From Bacteroidota bacterium (GTDB taxonomy: Bacteria; Bacteroidota; Bacteroidia; Bacteroidales; Paludibacteraceae), in contig JAJYBB010000028.1 in the NCBI GenBank assembly GCA_021779195.1, positions 1 to 39,174 on the forward strand: a stretch of 39,174 nt of DNA, in the 5' to 3' direction. Shown in pieces: positions 1 through 7,520 of this stretch. The notes below the pieces were generated by a model. That model did no database searches. It was not told the origin of the DNA and saw only the letters and a list, made by a program, of their open reading frames with translations. A program made the translations under genes and the position numbers. Within the stretch, counting starts at the first letter, position 1. Every line of letters begins with the position of its first letter.

Positions 1-61
1 TAAATTTGACTCTACAACTTGCTTCGTCAGGATATTGGGCAACAAAATTTAGTAAATTCAT
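1..61 (-). CDS. IS1595-like transposase, N-terminal fragment cut by window edge
   Basis: Reading the minus strand from an ATG at 61-59 gives an open 20-residue start, MNLLNFVAQYPDEASCRVKF, running off the left edge. The pattern 'MNL..F....P.E.SCR..F' is how I remember the N-terminus of IS1595-family (ISXO2-like) transposases of Bacteroidota, ahead of their zinc-ribbon and DDE domains. Only the first residues are visible, so it cannot be told whether the element is intact. The assignment rests on pattern memory over a short stretch. Confidence 0.5.
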   Translation of the reverse strand, partial: MNLLNFVAQYPDEASCRVKF

Positions 62-86
62 ACCTTTTCTGATTAGTTCTTACAAA

Positions 87-124
87 GATAATCATTTTAG
101 GTGAAATATCGGATAATCATTTTA
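87..124. repeat. 13-bp direct repeat beside the transposase start
   Basis: GATAATCATTTTA occurs at 87-99 and again at 112-124, separated by 12 bases (25-bp period). It sits between the transposase start codon and the hydrolase gene. It could be part of the element's end, a regulator site, or chance in AT-rich DNA. The identity is exact; the function is unknown. Confidence 0.5.
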
Positions 125-141
125 TTTAATATTTAATTTTT

Positions 142-1029
142 ATGTCTACCTCCAACTCCATCTTCACGTTTATTTTTGAATTATCCAATGCCAAAAAGTT
201 GGTGGAGCGGTCATTTTTTCATCCGCCAAGATCCCGAAAACTTATCGTCCCAAAGCACATAAGCAGAAATTTTAAGGTAGATGAAATTCTGATTTCGAAT
301 AAATCGGTTGTAACCGTTCAACCCGCATCAACAACCACTTATACGCATATTCTGTTTTTTCACGGTGGAGCTTATCTGCTCGAAGGAAGTACCATGCACT
401 GGAAAATTGTGGAAACAATAGCCTCCAAAGCCCGTTGCCGTGTGAGTTATATCGATTATCCGTTAGCGCCTGAAAATACATATACACAGACGTTTGAAAT
501 GGTTCAGCAAAGCTATGAGAAGCTCACGAATGATTATCCTACCGATAAATTTATGCTGATGGGCGATTCGGCGGGTGGGGGATTGGCACTGGCTTTTGCT
601 CAGAAATTACGTATAGAAATTGCAGTAATTCAACCCATTAAAATCATTTTATTTTCTCCTTGGCTCGATCTTTCCATGCAACATCCCGAAATTAAAAAGC
701 AGGAATTAGTTGATAAAATCCTTCCGTTGCAAGGACTGATTCATGCAGGTATACAATATTCGGGTGGCGATGATATTCATAATTATTTGCTGTCACCCAT
801 CAATGGAAAGCTGGAAGGATTGGGCGAAACACATGTTTTTTACGGTACGCATGAGTTGTTTTATCCCGATTGTAAAAGGCTAAAGCAATTAACGCAAGAC
901 TATAGAAATTTTACATTTCAGGAATTTGCTGATATGCAACACGATTGGGTGGTTTTTCCGATTCCGGAAGCGAAGCAGGCCATTGAAATGGCTGTAGATT
1001 TTATAACAAAAGAAAGCAGAACCTTATGA
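142..1029 (+). CDS. alpha/beta hydrolase fold-3 (HSL-like esterase)
   Basis: This is a 295-residue cytosolic esterase/deacetylase-type hydrolase. HGGAY at residues 74-78 is the oxyanion-hole motif of the hormone-sensitive lipase (fold-3) group. GDSAGG at 141-146 places the nucleophile at Ser143, and His267 in QHDWVVF is the likely catalytic base. The acid is less clear: Glu238 (GTHE) or Asp243 (YPD). No signal peptide is visible. Substrate cannot be inferred; the family hydrolyses short-chain esters or acetyl groups. The gene ends convergently with the U32 gene, and their 3' ends overlap by 6 bases (1024-1029). The start at 142 is the first ATG after the repeat-bearing intergenic stretch. Confidence 0.85.
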   Translation: MSTSNSIFTFIFELSNAKKLVERSFFHPPRSRKLIVPKHISRNFKVDEILISNKSVVTVQPASTTTYTHILFFHGGAYLLEGSTMHWKIVETIASKARCRVSYIDYPLAPENTYTQTFEMVQQSYEKLTNDYPTDKFMLMGDSAGGGLALAFAQKLRIEIAVIQPIKIILFSPWLDLSMQHPEIKKQELVDKILPLQGLIHAGIQYSGGDDIHNYLLSPINGKLEGLGETHVFYGTHELFYPDCKRLKQLTQDYRNFTFQEFADMQHDWVVFPIPEAKQAIEMAVDFITKESRTL

Positions 1030-2289
1030 TTCTGCTTTTTTCTTTGTATGTTCAGTTGGAACTATCTTGAATAATTTGTCATTTCTACGAATTAATTCAT
1101 TGGTTTTCAGAGAGAAATAAGTTCCTTTTTCCACTTTATCCACCGGTTCCAGTTTCACACGGATTTCTTTGACCACATCTTCATACGCGCCGGTTGTTTC
1201 GCCGGTAATCAGTATTTCGTCACCTACCGAAAGGTATTGTGCTTCCAGCAGAAATTCAGCTACGCCGAGTTTGTTGAAGAAGTTGGTGCATTTGCCCACG
1301 TAAATCTTTTTGTGCGTGGCTTCGGAACCGTAATTGTTGCTCCACTCACCAAGCCGTTGTCCGAGGTAATAGCCATTCCAGAATCCACGATTAAACACCC
1401 GGCTGAGCCGTTCATCCCATTCGGCTACTTTGGTGTCCGAAAACGTCCCGTTTAGAACCGATTCAATGCCTTCTTTGTAACACGAAACAACCGTTTTCAC
1501 GTATTCAGCTCCACGCGCCCGGCCTTCAATTTTGAAAACCCTTACACCGGCTTTCAGCATTTCGTCGACAAAGCCGATGGTTTTCAGGTCTTTGGGCGAC
1601 ATAATGTATTCGTTATCAATTTCCAGTTCAATTTCCGAATCCTTATCCTGAACGATATAGCCGCGCCGGCAAATCTGATTGCAGGCACCGCGGTTTGCCG
1701 AAAGGTTTTTTTCGTGCAGACTCAGGTAGCATTTCCCCGAAACCGCCATGCAAAGTGCGCCGTGGCAGAACATTTCGATACGGATAGGGTTACCATTTTT
1801 CCCTCGAATATTTTCTTTTTCAATGGTCTGATAGATTTCAGAAACCTGCACCATATTCAGTTCCCGTGCCAGCACCACCACGTCGGCAAATTGCGCGTAA
1901 AACTTCAACGATTCAACATTTGAAATATTCAATTGGGTAGATAAATGAACCTCTACTCCTACCGTGTTGGCATACATCAAAGCGGCCACATCCGAAGCAA
2001 TGATAGCCGAAACCTGCACTTCCTTAGCCACATCGATGATTTCGCGCATCAGGGTCAGGTCGTTGTCGTACAATATCGTGTTGACAGTCAAGTAGCTTTT
2101 TACGTTATTTTCGTTGCAAATGCTTACTATTTTGCGTAAATCATTCGTTGTAAAATTACTGCTCGATTTACTCCGCATGTTTAATTTTTCAATACCAAAA
2201 TATACCGAATTGGCACCAGCTTTAATAGCTGCTGAAAGACTTTCCCACGAACCGGCGGGCGCCATTATTTCTATGTCTTTTCTATTCAT
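1024..2289 (-). CDS. Peptidase U32 family protein (TrhP/RlhA-like RNA hydroxylation factor)
   Basis: A 421-residue U32-family protein. The N-terminal half is a TIM-barrel-like segment beginning IEIMAPAGSWESL. The diagnostic centre is CHGALCMAVSGKC (175-187), then NRGACNQICR (200-208). Cys180, Cys187, Cys203 and Cys207 match the four conserved cysteines that hold an Fe-S cluster in the E. coli relatives TrhP (YegQ) and RlhA. Those proteins make 5-hydroxyuridine in tRNA and 5-hydroxycytidine in 23S rRNA, using prephenate-dependent chemistry. Cys175 replaces the usual Val/Ile before HGA. Which RNA this homologue modifies cannot be read from sequence. Despite the family name, protease activity is doubtful. 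The start codon lies 4 bases after the stop of the minus-strand gene upstream, so the two are probably co-transcribed. Confidence 0.85.
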   Translation of the reverse strand: MNRKDIEIMAPAGSWESLSAAIKAGANSVYFGIEKLNMRSKSSSNFTTNDLRKIVSICNENNVKSYLTVNTILYDNDLTLMREIIDVAKEVQVSAIIASDVAALMYANTVGVEVHLSTQLNISNVESLKFYAQFADVVVLARELNMVQVSEIYQTIEKENIRGKNGNPIRIEMFCHGALCMAVSGKCYLSLHEKNLSANRGACNQICRRGYIVQDKDSEIELEIDNEYIMSPKDLKTIGFVDEMLKAGVRVFKIEGRARGAEYVKTVVSCYKEGIESVLNGTFSDTKVAEWDERLSRVFNRGFWNGYYLGQRLGEWSNNYGSEATHKKIYVGKCTNFFNKLGVAEFLLEAQYLSVGDEILITGETTGAYEDVVKEIRVKLEPVDKVEKGTYFSLKTNELIRRNDKLFKIVPTEHTKKKAES

Positions 2290-2293
2290 TCGA

Positions 2294-3184
2294 TTAGAAT
2301 TTTGGTGTCAACTTATCGAAGGTAAAACTCACTCCAAGCCGAACTTGTTGATAGGGAAAATCGTGAATTCCATACTGATATTGAGCAAAATAATCTATTT
2401 TTTTAGTCATAATCGTAAATTTTGAAGTATATACTATTGGGGCATCACCATAATCAGCTCCAAAAAATCGGCTGGTATGCATCCAGCCCCAATAGCCCGA
2501 AAGGGTGTTTTCAAATTTCCAATTCGGATTAAGCACAATAATTTTTCCTCCATACATGGGTGCATCATCTTGAGTACTTAACCTTTCTGTATCCCAGCAC
2601 ATAAATCCGGCATTGGCTACGCCTCTTATTTCATGGATAAACCTGCTTTTCGTATAAATGGATTTTCCAATTTCAACATCAAAATAATATCCTGCGGTAT
2701 TGAAATATCGTCTGAATTCCTCATGAGTTCCCGAAGCTGTTTTTAACGTACTATTCAAAATAAAACTCGGAGCTATTTTACTTTCCTTTAAAAGCAGAAT
2801 TCTTGTTTGCACATAAATATCTCCATTAGCTGTGCCCGAAGTGTTTCCACTCATGTCGCGTGTTGCACTTAATTGATCAGTAACCTGATAATGTTCTAAA
2901 ATGGTTGACCAAATTTTGAGTGAAACACGTTTCGGTAGGAGTGGTACTTCAATTTTGAAATATCCGTTTTCGGTTTTATCACCTTGTCCAATGTAATAAT
3001 CGGTCATCAAACTTAGCGTTGTTTTAGAAGGAATGGTTGCATCTGTAAATTCAGGTACAGGATTTGCATTGGGTCCAAACCAAGCACTTGAATAGTCGTA
3101 ATTGGAGGGATTATACGGGGGATGTTGAGCGTAAATGCTTTGAAAGCAAGGCATTAACAGAAAAATTATAATTATTTTTTTCAT
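2294..3184 (-). CDS. Secreted outer-membrane-type protein of unknown function
   Basis: About 296 residues, beginning with a clear Sec signal peptide (MKKIIIIFLLMPCFQSIYAQ). The mature part is rich in alternating aromatic/polar strands and ends in an amphipathic strand near a C-terminal Phe (GVSFTFDKLTPKF), which suggests an outer-membrane beta-barrel. I do not recognise the family. The frame is open 16 codons further to an ATG at 3232, but the start at 3184 is chosen for two reasons. The signal peptide begins exactly there, and a TATCTTTG -7 box lies at 3210-3217, which would fall inside the gene if the longer start were used. It is followed after 4 bases by the U32 gene, a likely two-gene operon. 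Confidence 0.7.
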   Translation of the reverse strand: MKKIIIIFLLMPCFQSIYAQHPPYNPSNYDYSSAWFGPNANPVPEFTDATIPSKTTLSLMTDYYIGQGDKTENGYFKIEVPLLPKRVSLKIWSTILEHYQVTDQLSATRDMSGNTSGTANGDIYVQTRILLLKESKIAPSFILNSTLKTASGTHEEFRRYFNTAGYYFDVEIGKSIYTKSRFIHEIRGVANAGFMCWDTERLSTQDDAPMYGGKIIVLNPNWKFENTLSGYWGWMHTSRFFGADYGDAPIVYTSKFTIMTKKIDYFAQYQYGIHDFPYQQVRLGVSFTFDKLTPKF

Positions 3185-3209
3185 TTTTTTTTGAATACAT
3201 TTTTCATTG

Positions 3210-3217
3210 CAAAGATA
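3210..3217 (-). promoter_or_regulatory. Bacteroidota -7 box (TATCTTTG) for the 2294-3184 gene
   Basis: On the minus strand the sequence reads TATCTTTG, a perfect match to the TAnnTTTG -7 consensus of the Bacteroidota primary sigma factor. It is 25 bases upstream of the chosen ATG. I see no good TTTG -33 element at the standard spacing. Confidence 0.5.
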
Positions 3218-3256
3218 GATAATTGTATTCAAAATTTCTTACTTAAAAATATTTCC

Positions 3257-3264
3257 TAACTTTG
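3257..3264 (+). promoter_or_regulatory. Bacteroidota -7 box (TAACTTTG) for dusB
   Basis: TAACTTTG matches the TAnnTTTG consensus exactly and lies 20 bases before the dusB ATG at 3285. With the minus-strand box at 3210-3217 it forms a compact divergent promoter region. The -33 element is weak. Confidence 0.55.
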
Positions 3265-3284
3265 CATTTCTGTTTTGTATAAAT

Positions 3285-4310
3285 ATGAAAATTTCAAACA
3301 TAGAATTTACCGATAAACCACTGTTTCTTGCACCCATGGAGGATGTTACCGATCCTGCATTCCGAATGCTTTGTAAGCGTTTTGGTTCAGATATGGTTTA
3401 CACAGAATTTATTTCGGCCGATGCATTGATTCGAAGTGTGAAACGTACCGAACAGAAGTTAACAATTTATCAAGAGGAGCGGCCTGTGGCAATTCAACTT
3501 TATGGACGAGAGCCTGAAGCTATGGCTGAAGCTGCCCGTATTGCAGCTCAGGCACAACCTGATATCATTGATTTAAATTTTGGCTGTCCGGTAAAGAAAG
3601 TTGCAGGCAAAGGGGCAGGAGCGGGGCTTCTTCTTAATATTCCCACCATGCTTGAAATTACCAAAGCGGTGGTGAATGCAGTGAACGTTCCGGTAACGGT
3701 AAAAACTCGTTTAGGGTGGGATGATGAGCATAAAGTTATTGTTAATTTATCAGAACAACTTCAGGATTGCGGTATTGCTGCCTTAGCTATTCATGGACGA
3801 ACTCGTTCGCAAATGTATAAAGGCGATGCTGATTGGACTTTAATTGGAGAGGTTAAAAATAATCACCGCATTCATATCCCAATTATTGGAAATGGAGATA
3901 TTACAACTCCTGAGCGTGCTGCCGAATGCTTTGATCGTTATGGTGTTGATGCTATTATGGTTGGTCGAGCTGCTATTGGAAGGCCTTGGATTTTTGGAGA
4001 AATGAAGCAATATTTCAAACAGGGAGAAAATATACCTTTGCTTTCATTCGATGAACAAAAATCTATTTTAAAGGAATATATTATTGCTGCTGTACAATGG
4101 CTTGATATTGATAAAAATATCGAGCTAGAAAGCGTTAGCAATCAATATTTGAAAGGAATTATTCATAGTCGAAGGCATTTAGCTGCATCGCCGGTTTTCA
4201 AGGGAATTCCGAATTTTAAAGAAACCCGCATCGCCATGCTTCGTGCCAATACTCTGAATGAACTTTTCGGGATAATTGATTTAGTTTCTGAATCTCAATT
4301 GCGGTTTTGA
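3285..4310 (+). CDS. dusB: tRNA-dihydrouridine synthase DusB (NifR3 family)
   Basis: A 341-residue flavoenzyme that reduces specific uridines in the tRNA D-loop to dihydrouridine using FMN and NADPH. LAPMEDVTDPAFR (residues 15-27) is the family's N-terminal signature. NFGCPVKKV holds the catalytic Cys101. TVKTRLGW, HGRTRSQMYKG and IIGNGDI follow in the order of the TIM barrel, and GVDAIMVGRAAIGRPW is the FMN phosphate-binding end. Length and motif order are normal, and the protein is cytosolic. The start is supported by the TAACTTTG box just upstream. The M13 peptidase gene follows 41 bases later and may share the transcript. Confidence 0.95.
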   Translation: MKISNIEFTDKPLFLAPMEDVTDPAFRMLCKRFGSDMVYTEFISADALIRSVKRTEQKLTIYQEERPVAIQLYGREPEAMAEAARIAAQAQPDIIDLNFGCPVKKVAGKGAGAGLLLNIPTMLEITKAVVNAVNVPVTVKTRLGWDDEHKVIVNLSEQLQDCGIAALAIHGRTRSQMYKGDADWTLIGEVKNNHRIHIPIIGNGDITTPERAAECFDRYGVDAIMVGRAAIGRPWIFGEMKQYFKQGENIPLLSFDEQKSILKEYIIAAVQWLDIDKNIELESVSNQYLKGIIHSRRHLAASPVFKGIPNFKETRIAMLRANTLNELFGIIDLVSESQLRF

Positions 4311-4351
4311 TTTTATTATTTTCAATTTTATAAATTTTTAAGTTTCAATTT

Positions 4352-6382
4352 ATGAAAAAATTCGTTTTACCATTTATTGCAATTTTGCTTATGACGACAG
4401 CTTGCAATTTTAAGAAAGATGCCAATCTCAATGCTGGCATCAAATTGGCTAATCTTGATACCACGGTATCTCCAAAAGTTGATTTTTACCAATTTGCTTG
4501 TGGAGGTTGGATGAAGAATCATCCACTTACAGGCGAATATTCCCGCTTTGGAAGTTTTGACATGTTAGCTGAAAATAACCGTAAACAGCTTCGCGGTTTG
4601 ATTGAAGAAATCGCTGCTAAAAAGAACGAAAACGGTACCGTGCAGCAGAAAATTGGCGACATGTATAATCTCGCAATGGACAGTACCAAACTCAATGCAG
4701 AAGGTTATAAACCTATTCAGGCAGATCTTAACCGTATTGCCGAATCGAAGACCGTTTCCGATATTATCAACCTTATTCCAATTCTTTCCTTATCTGGTTT
4801 CGATCCTTATTTTTCTGTTTTTGTGGCAGCCGACCCCATGAACAGTAATATGGAGCTTGTTCAGACTTATCAAAGCGGAATTAGTCTGGGTCAACGAGAT
4901 TATTATATTGAAAATGATGCACATACAAAAGCAATTAGGGATAAATATAAAGAACATATTGTAAAAATGTTTGAATTAATTGGCACGTCTTCCGATGTAG
5001 CTAAAAAGGATATGGAGGCTGTCATGGTTATTGAAACTCGTCTGGCTAAAGCAGCTTTTGATAATGTTAAATTACGTGATCCGCGTTCGAATTACCACAA
5101 AATGACGTTGGCAGATCTTCAGAAATTAGTCCCTGAACTTAACTGGACTAATTTTCTTTCTTCACTGGGATTAAATAATGTGAAAGACATAAGTGTATCT
5201 CAAAAGGAATCTTTGATTGAAGTTGGTAAGATTCTTATTTCAGAGCCTGTTTCTTCACATATTGCATATTTGCAATGGAAATTAATAGATGCATCGGCTA
5301 CTTATCTGAGTGATCCTATTTATGCAGAGAATTTTGACTTTTATGGTAAAATTCTTTCGGGTAAGAAAGATCAATCGCCACGCTGGAAACGTGCTGTAGG
5401 AACTGTTGACGGAGTTCTTGGTGAAGCAGTGGGTCAGATGTACGTAAAAAAATATTTTCCTGCCGAAGCAAAAGAACGTATGTTAAAGTTAGTGCATAAT
5501 CTTCAGGCTGCTTTTACTCAACGTATTAAAGCTTTAACTTGGATGGGAGATTCCACTAAACTCAAAGCTATTGATAAATTAAATGCCTTTTATATCAAAA
5601 TCGGCTATCCCGATAAATGGAGAGATTATTCTAAATTAAATATTGAGAAAGACTCATATTATGCAAATATCAAGCGTGCAAATCAGTTTGAAAATGCTTA
5701 TCGTTATGCCAAGGCAGGAAAAAAAGTTGATAAATCGGAATGGCAAATGACTCCACAAACAGTTAATGCTTATTATGAGCCTACCACTAACGAAATTTGT
5801 TTCCCTGCAGGAATTCTGCAATATCCATTCTTTGATCAATCAGCCGATGACGCTTTTAATTATGGTGCCATTGGAGTGGTAATTGGTCATGAAATGACGC
5901 ATGGATTTGATGATCAGGGTTCACAATATGACAAAAATGGCAATCTTAAAAACTGGTGGACAGCTTCTGATAAAAAGAATTTTGATGCTCGGGCAAAAGT
6001 GATGGCCCAATTTTTTGATTCAATCGTTGTAGCCCCAGGAGTTCATGGAAATGGCGAGTTTACCTTGGGTGAAAATATTGCCGATTACGGTGGTCTTCAA
6101 ATTTCATTCCAAGCATTTAAGAATGCAACTGCAAAATCACCTCTGGGCGTGAAGGATGGTTTCACTCCAGAGCAACGTTTTTTCCTTGCTTTTGCAAATG
6201 TTTGGGCAGGAAATATTCGTCCTGAAGAAATTTTGAAACGTACAAAAATGGATCCTCATTCTTTAGGTAAATGGCGCGTTGATGGTGCGCTGCCTCAAAT
6301 TCAAGCCTGGTACGATGCGTTTGATGTTAAAGCAGGAGATCCTATGTTTGTTCCCGTTGCAAAGCGGGTAAGTATTTGGTAG
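4352..6382 (+). CDS. pepO: M13-family zinc metallopeptidase lipoprotein (PepO/neprilysin-like)
   Basis: A 676-residue neprilysin-type endopeptidase. The signal peptide ends in a lipobox (LMTTAC, Cys18), so it is a periplasm-facing or outer-membrane lipoprotein. The mature protein starts with the M13 pattern 'DFYQFACGGWMKNHP'. NAYYEPTTNEICFPAGIL precedes the zinc site HEMTH (His513, Glu514, His517), and GENIADYGG supplies the third ligand Glu574 and Asp578. The C-terminal CxxW of many family members is replaced: the protein ends with MFVPVAKRVSIW, shorter than the usual terminus but within the bacterial range. It likely degrades peptides of up to a few dozen residues. It is terminated by the strong hairpin at 6423-6463. 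Confidence 0.93.
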   Translation: MKKFVLPFIAILLMTTACNFKKDANLNAGIKLANLDTTVSPKVDFYQFACGGWMKNHPLTGEYSRFGSFDMLAENNRKQLRGLIEEIAAKKNENGTVQQKIGDMYNLAMDSTKLNAEGYKPIQADLNRIAESKTVSDIINLIPILSLSGFDPYFSVFVAADPMNSNMELVQTYQSGISLGQRDYYIENDAHTKAIRDKYKEHIVKMFELIGTSSDVAKKDMEAVMVIETRLAKAAFDNVKLRDPRSNYHKMTLADLQKLVPELNWTNFLSSLGLNNVKDISVSQKESLIEVGKILISEPVSSHIAYLQWKLIDASATYLSDPIYAENFDFYGKILSGKKDQSPRWKRAVGTVDGVLGEAVGQMYVKKYFPAEAKERMLKLVHNLQAAFTQRIKALTWMGDSTKLKAIDKLNAFYIKIGYPDKWRDYSKLNIEKDSYYANIKRANQFENAYRYAKAGKKVDKSEWQMTPQTVNAYYEPTTNEICFPAGILQYPFFDQSADDAFNYGAIGVVIGHEMTHGFDDQGSQYDKNGNLKNWWTASDKKNFDARAKVMAQFFDSIVVAPGVHGNGEFTLGENIADYGGLQISFQAFKNATAKSPLGVKDGFTPEQRFFLAFANVWAGNIRPEEILKRTKMDPHSLGKWRVDGALPQIQAWYDAFDVKAGDPMFVPVAKRVSIW

Positions 6383-6602
6383 CTTCACCCTTTAATTTTC
6401 TCTTTTTGTGGAGATAGAATATAAAAAAATAAGGCAGAACCTCATCGTCTGCCTTATTTTTTTTGCGGTTATATTGCTTCTTGCTTATTATTATCTTGTG
6501 ATAATGAATTGGTTTACCATGAGCTTTAATTTCTTCGTTTCGACTTTGCTTTCTCGATGATTTAACTTGATCGATAATAGATTGCTCTTTTTTTTGTTTC
6601 AT
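6342..6602 (-). CDS. Small basic protein, possibly a conserved Bacteroidota family
   Basis: An 86-residue Lys/Arg-rich frame starting MKQKKEQSIIDQVKSSRK. The segment around residues 18-50 (SRNEEIKAHGKPIHYHK..KSKK-like, YNRKKNKAD) resembles a short basic protein I recall as recurrent in Bacteroidales (pattern 'R..EI...GKP......KS.K.Y.RK'). The conserved-looking part stops near residue 52. Beyond it the reading frame passes through the pepO terminator hairpin and overlaps the last 41 bases of pepO, so the C-terminal third is probably poorly conserved or the true product may be shorter in relatives. No membrane segment; function unknown. Confidence 0.55.
   Translation of the reverse strand: MKQKKEQSIIDQVKSSRKQSRNEEIKAHGKPIHYHKIIISKKQYNRKKNKADDEVLPYFFIFYLHKKRKLKGEATKYLPALQREQT
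6423..6463. terminator. Strong bidirectional intrinsic terminator after pepO
   Basis: The arms at 6423-6438 and 6448-6463 pair perfectly over 16 bp (core AAGGCAGA / TCTGCCTT) around a 9-base loop, with an A-run on the left and a T-run on the right. It fits termination of dusB-pepO on the plus strand. It could also act on the minus strand, where it lies inside the small basic protein's reading frame. Confidence 0.9.
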
Positions 6603-6710
6603 AAAAATAAGTATTCGGGGTTTATTGTTTTTCCAAAGGACTAATCGAACACAAAGGGATATGAATCTCTTTAATCTAAAGTATATATTTTATGTCAATG
6701 TAATGTTGTT

Positions 6711-7127
6711 TTAATCATTTATAGTTATAATTCTTATCTCATTTTCTATTTCTTCAATATCTACATTCACGATTGAGTAAGGTAGGAGTGGAGCTATATT
6801 TTCTGACCATTCGATAAAGCAAAGATTTCCGCTGTACAAATATTCTTCTGCTCCTAGATCAAGTGCTTCTTGAATTTTATTTATCCGGTAACAATCGAAA
6901 TGATAAATTGTTCTTCCATCGGCTGCTTCATATTCATTTACTATTGAGAAGGTAGGGGAGTTCACGGTTTCTTTTACGCCCATTGTTTCACAAATAGCTT
7001 TGATGAAAGTAGTTTTGCCTGCGCCCATTTTACCGTTAAAAGCAAAAATGGTTCTGTTATTCATTTGTTCAATAAATTGGCTGGCAACAGTTCCAATCTT
7101 TTCTAACGATTCAATTTTTAATTCCAT
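6711..7127 (-). CDS. tsaE: tRNA threonylcarbamoyladenosine biosynthesis ATPase TsaE
   Basis: A 138-residue P-loop ATPase that assists the TsaBCD machinery in making t6A37 in ANN-decoding tRNAs. The Walker A motif is GKMGAGKTT (residues 32-40). SPTFSIVNEY (57-66), the YHFDCYR segment (75-81) and FIEWSE (104-109) are the standard TsaE motifs in order. Length is typical. It is cytosolic, with no close operon partner: about 390 bases separate it from uvrC. Confidence 0.93.
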   Translation of the reverse strand: MELKIESLEKIGTVASQFIEQMNNRTIFAFNGKMGAGKTTFIKAICETMGVKETVNSPTFSIVNEYEAADGRTIYHFDCYRINKIQEALDLGAEEYLYSGNLCFIEWSENIAPLLPYSIVNVDIEEIENEIRIITIND

Positions 7128-7520
7128 TTTTTTAATACGTTTGTCTCATTTGTTTAAAAGCTTTACGAAAATCGACTTAAATAATGTCGTATGTTGATTT
7201 GTATCCCTTCGAGCTCTTTTGTCTTTTTGTGAAGTAAAATAGTAACTAAGCAAAATTTTTTATCTTTTAATTTCAAAAGTCAAGAAAAAATCAGAAGTAA
7301 GATAAAAATCAGATATTATCTTTTGCTTACAATTTTTTTCCCCCGTTTAATTAGTAAAAAATGTTTAGATGTTGATTTGACAATTTTTTTCTGCAAATAT
7401 ACAATTTTTTAAAATTTCATTTTTGTGTAATTTGCATTCTGTTTCTATTTTATATTTTTTCGTCTTTTTATATTGCCGTATTTCCGCGTAATTGTCAGTA
7501 TTGAAAAATATATTCAATTC
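7128..7520. other. AT-rich intergenic region between uvrC and tsaE
   Basis: 393 bases without a supportable gene, dominated by A/T runs. On the minus strand a TATATTTG box at 7394-7401 matches the -7 consensus and could drive tsaE with a roughly 260-base leader, but no convincing -33 element accompanies it. No tRNA, terminator or riboswitch was recognised. Confidence 0.4.

Noticed and set aside
3185-3232. Longer start (ATG at 3232) for the outer-membrane-type protein
   Set aside because: The signal peptide starts at the internal ATG 3184, and a -7 box would fall inside the extended gene.
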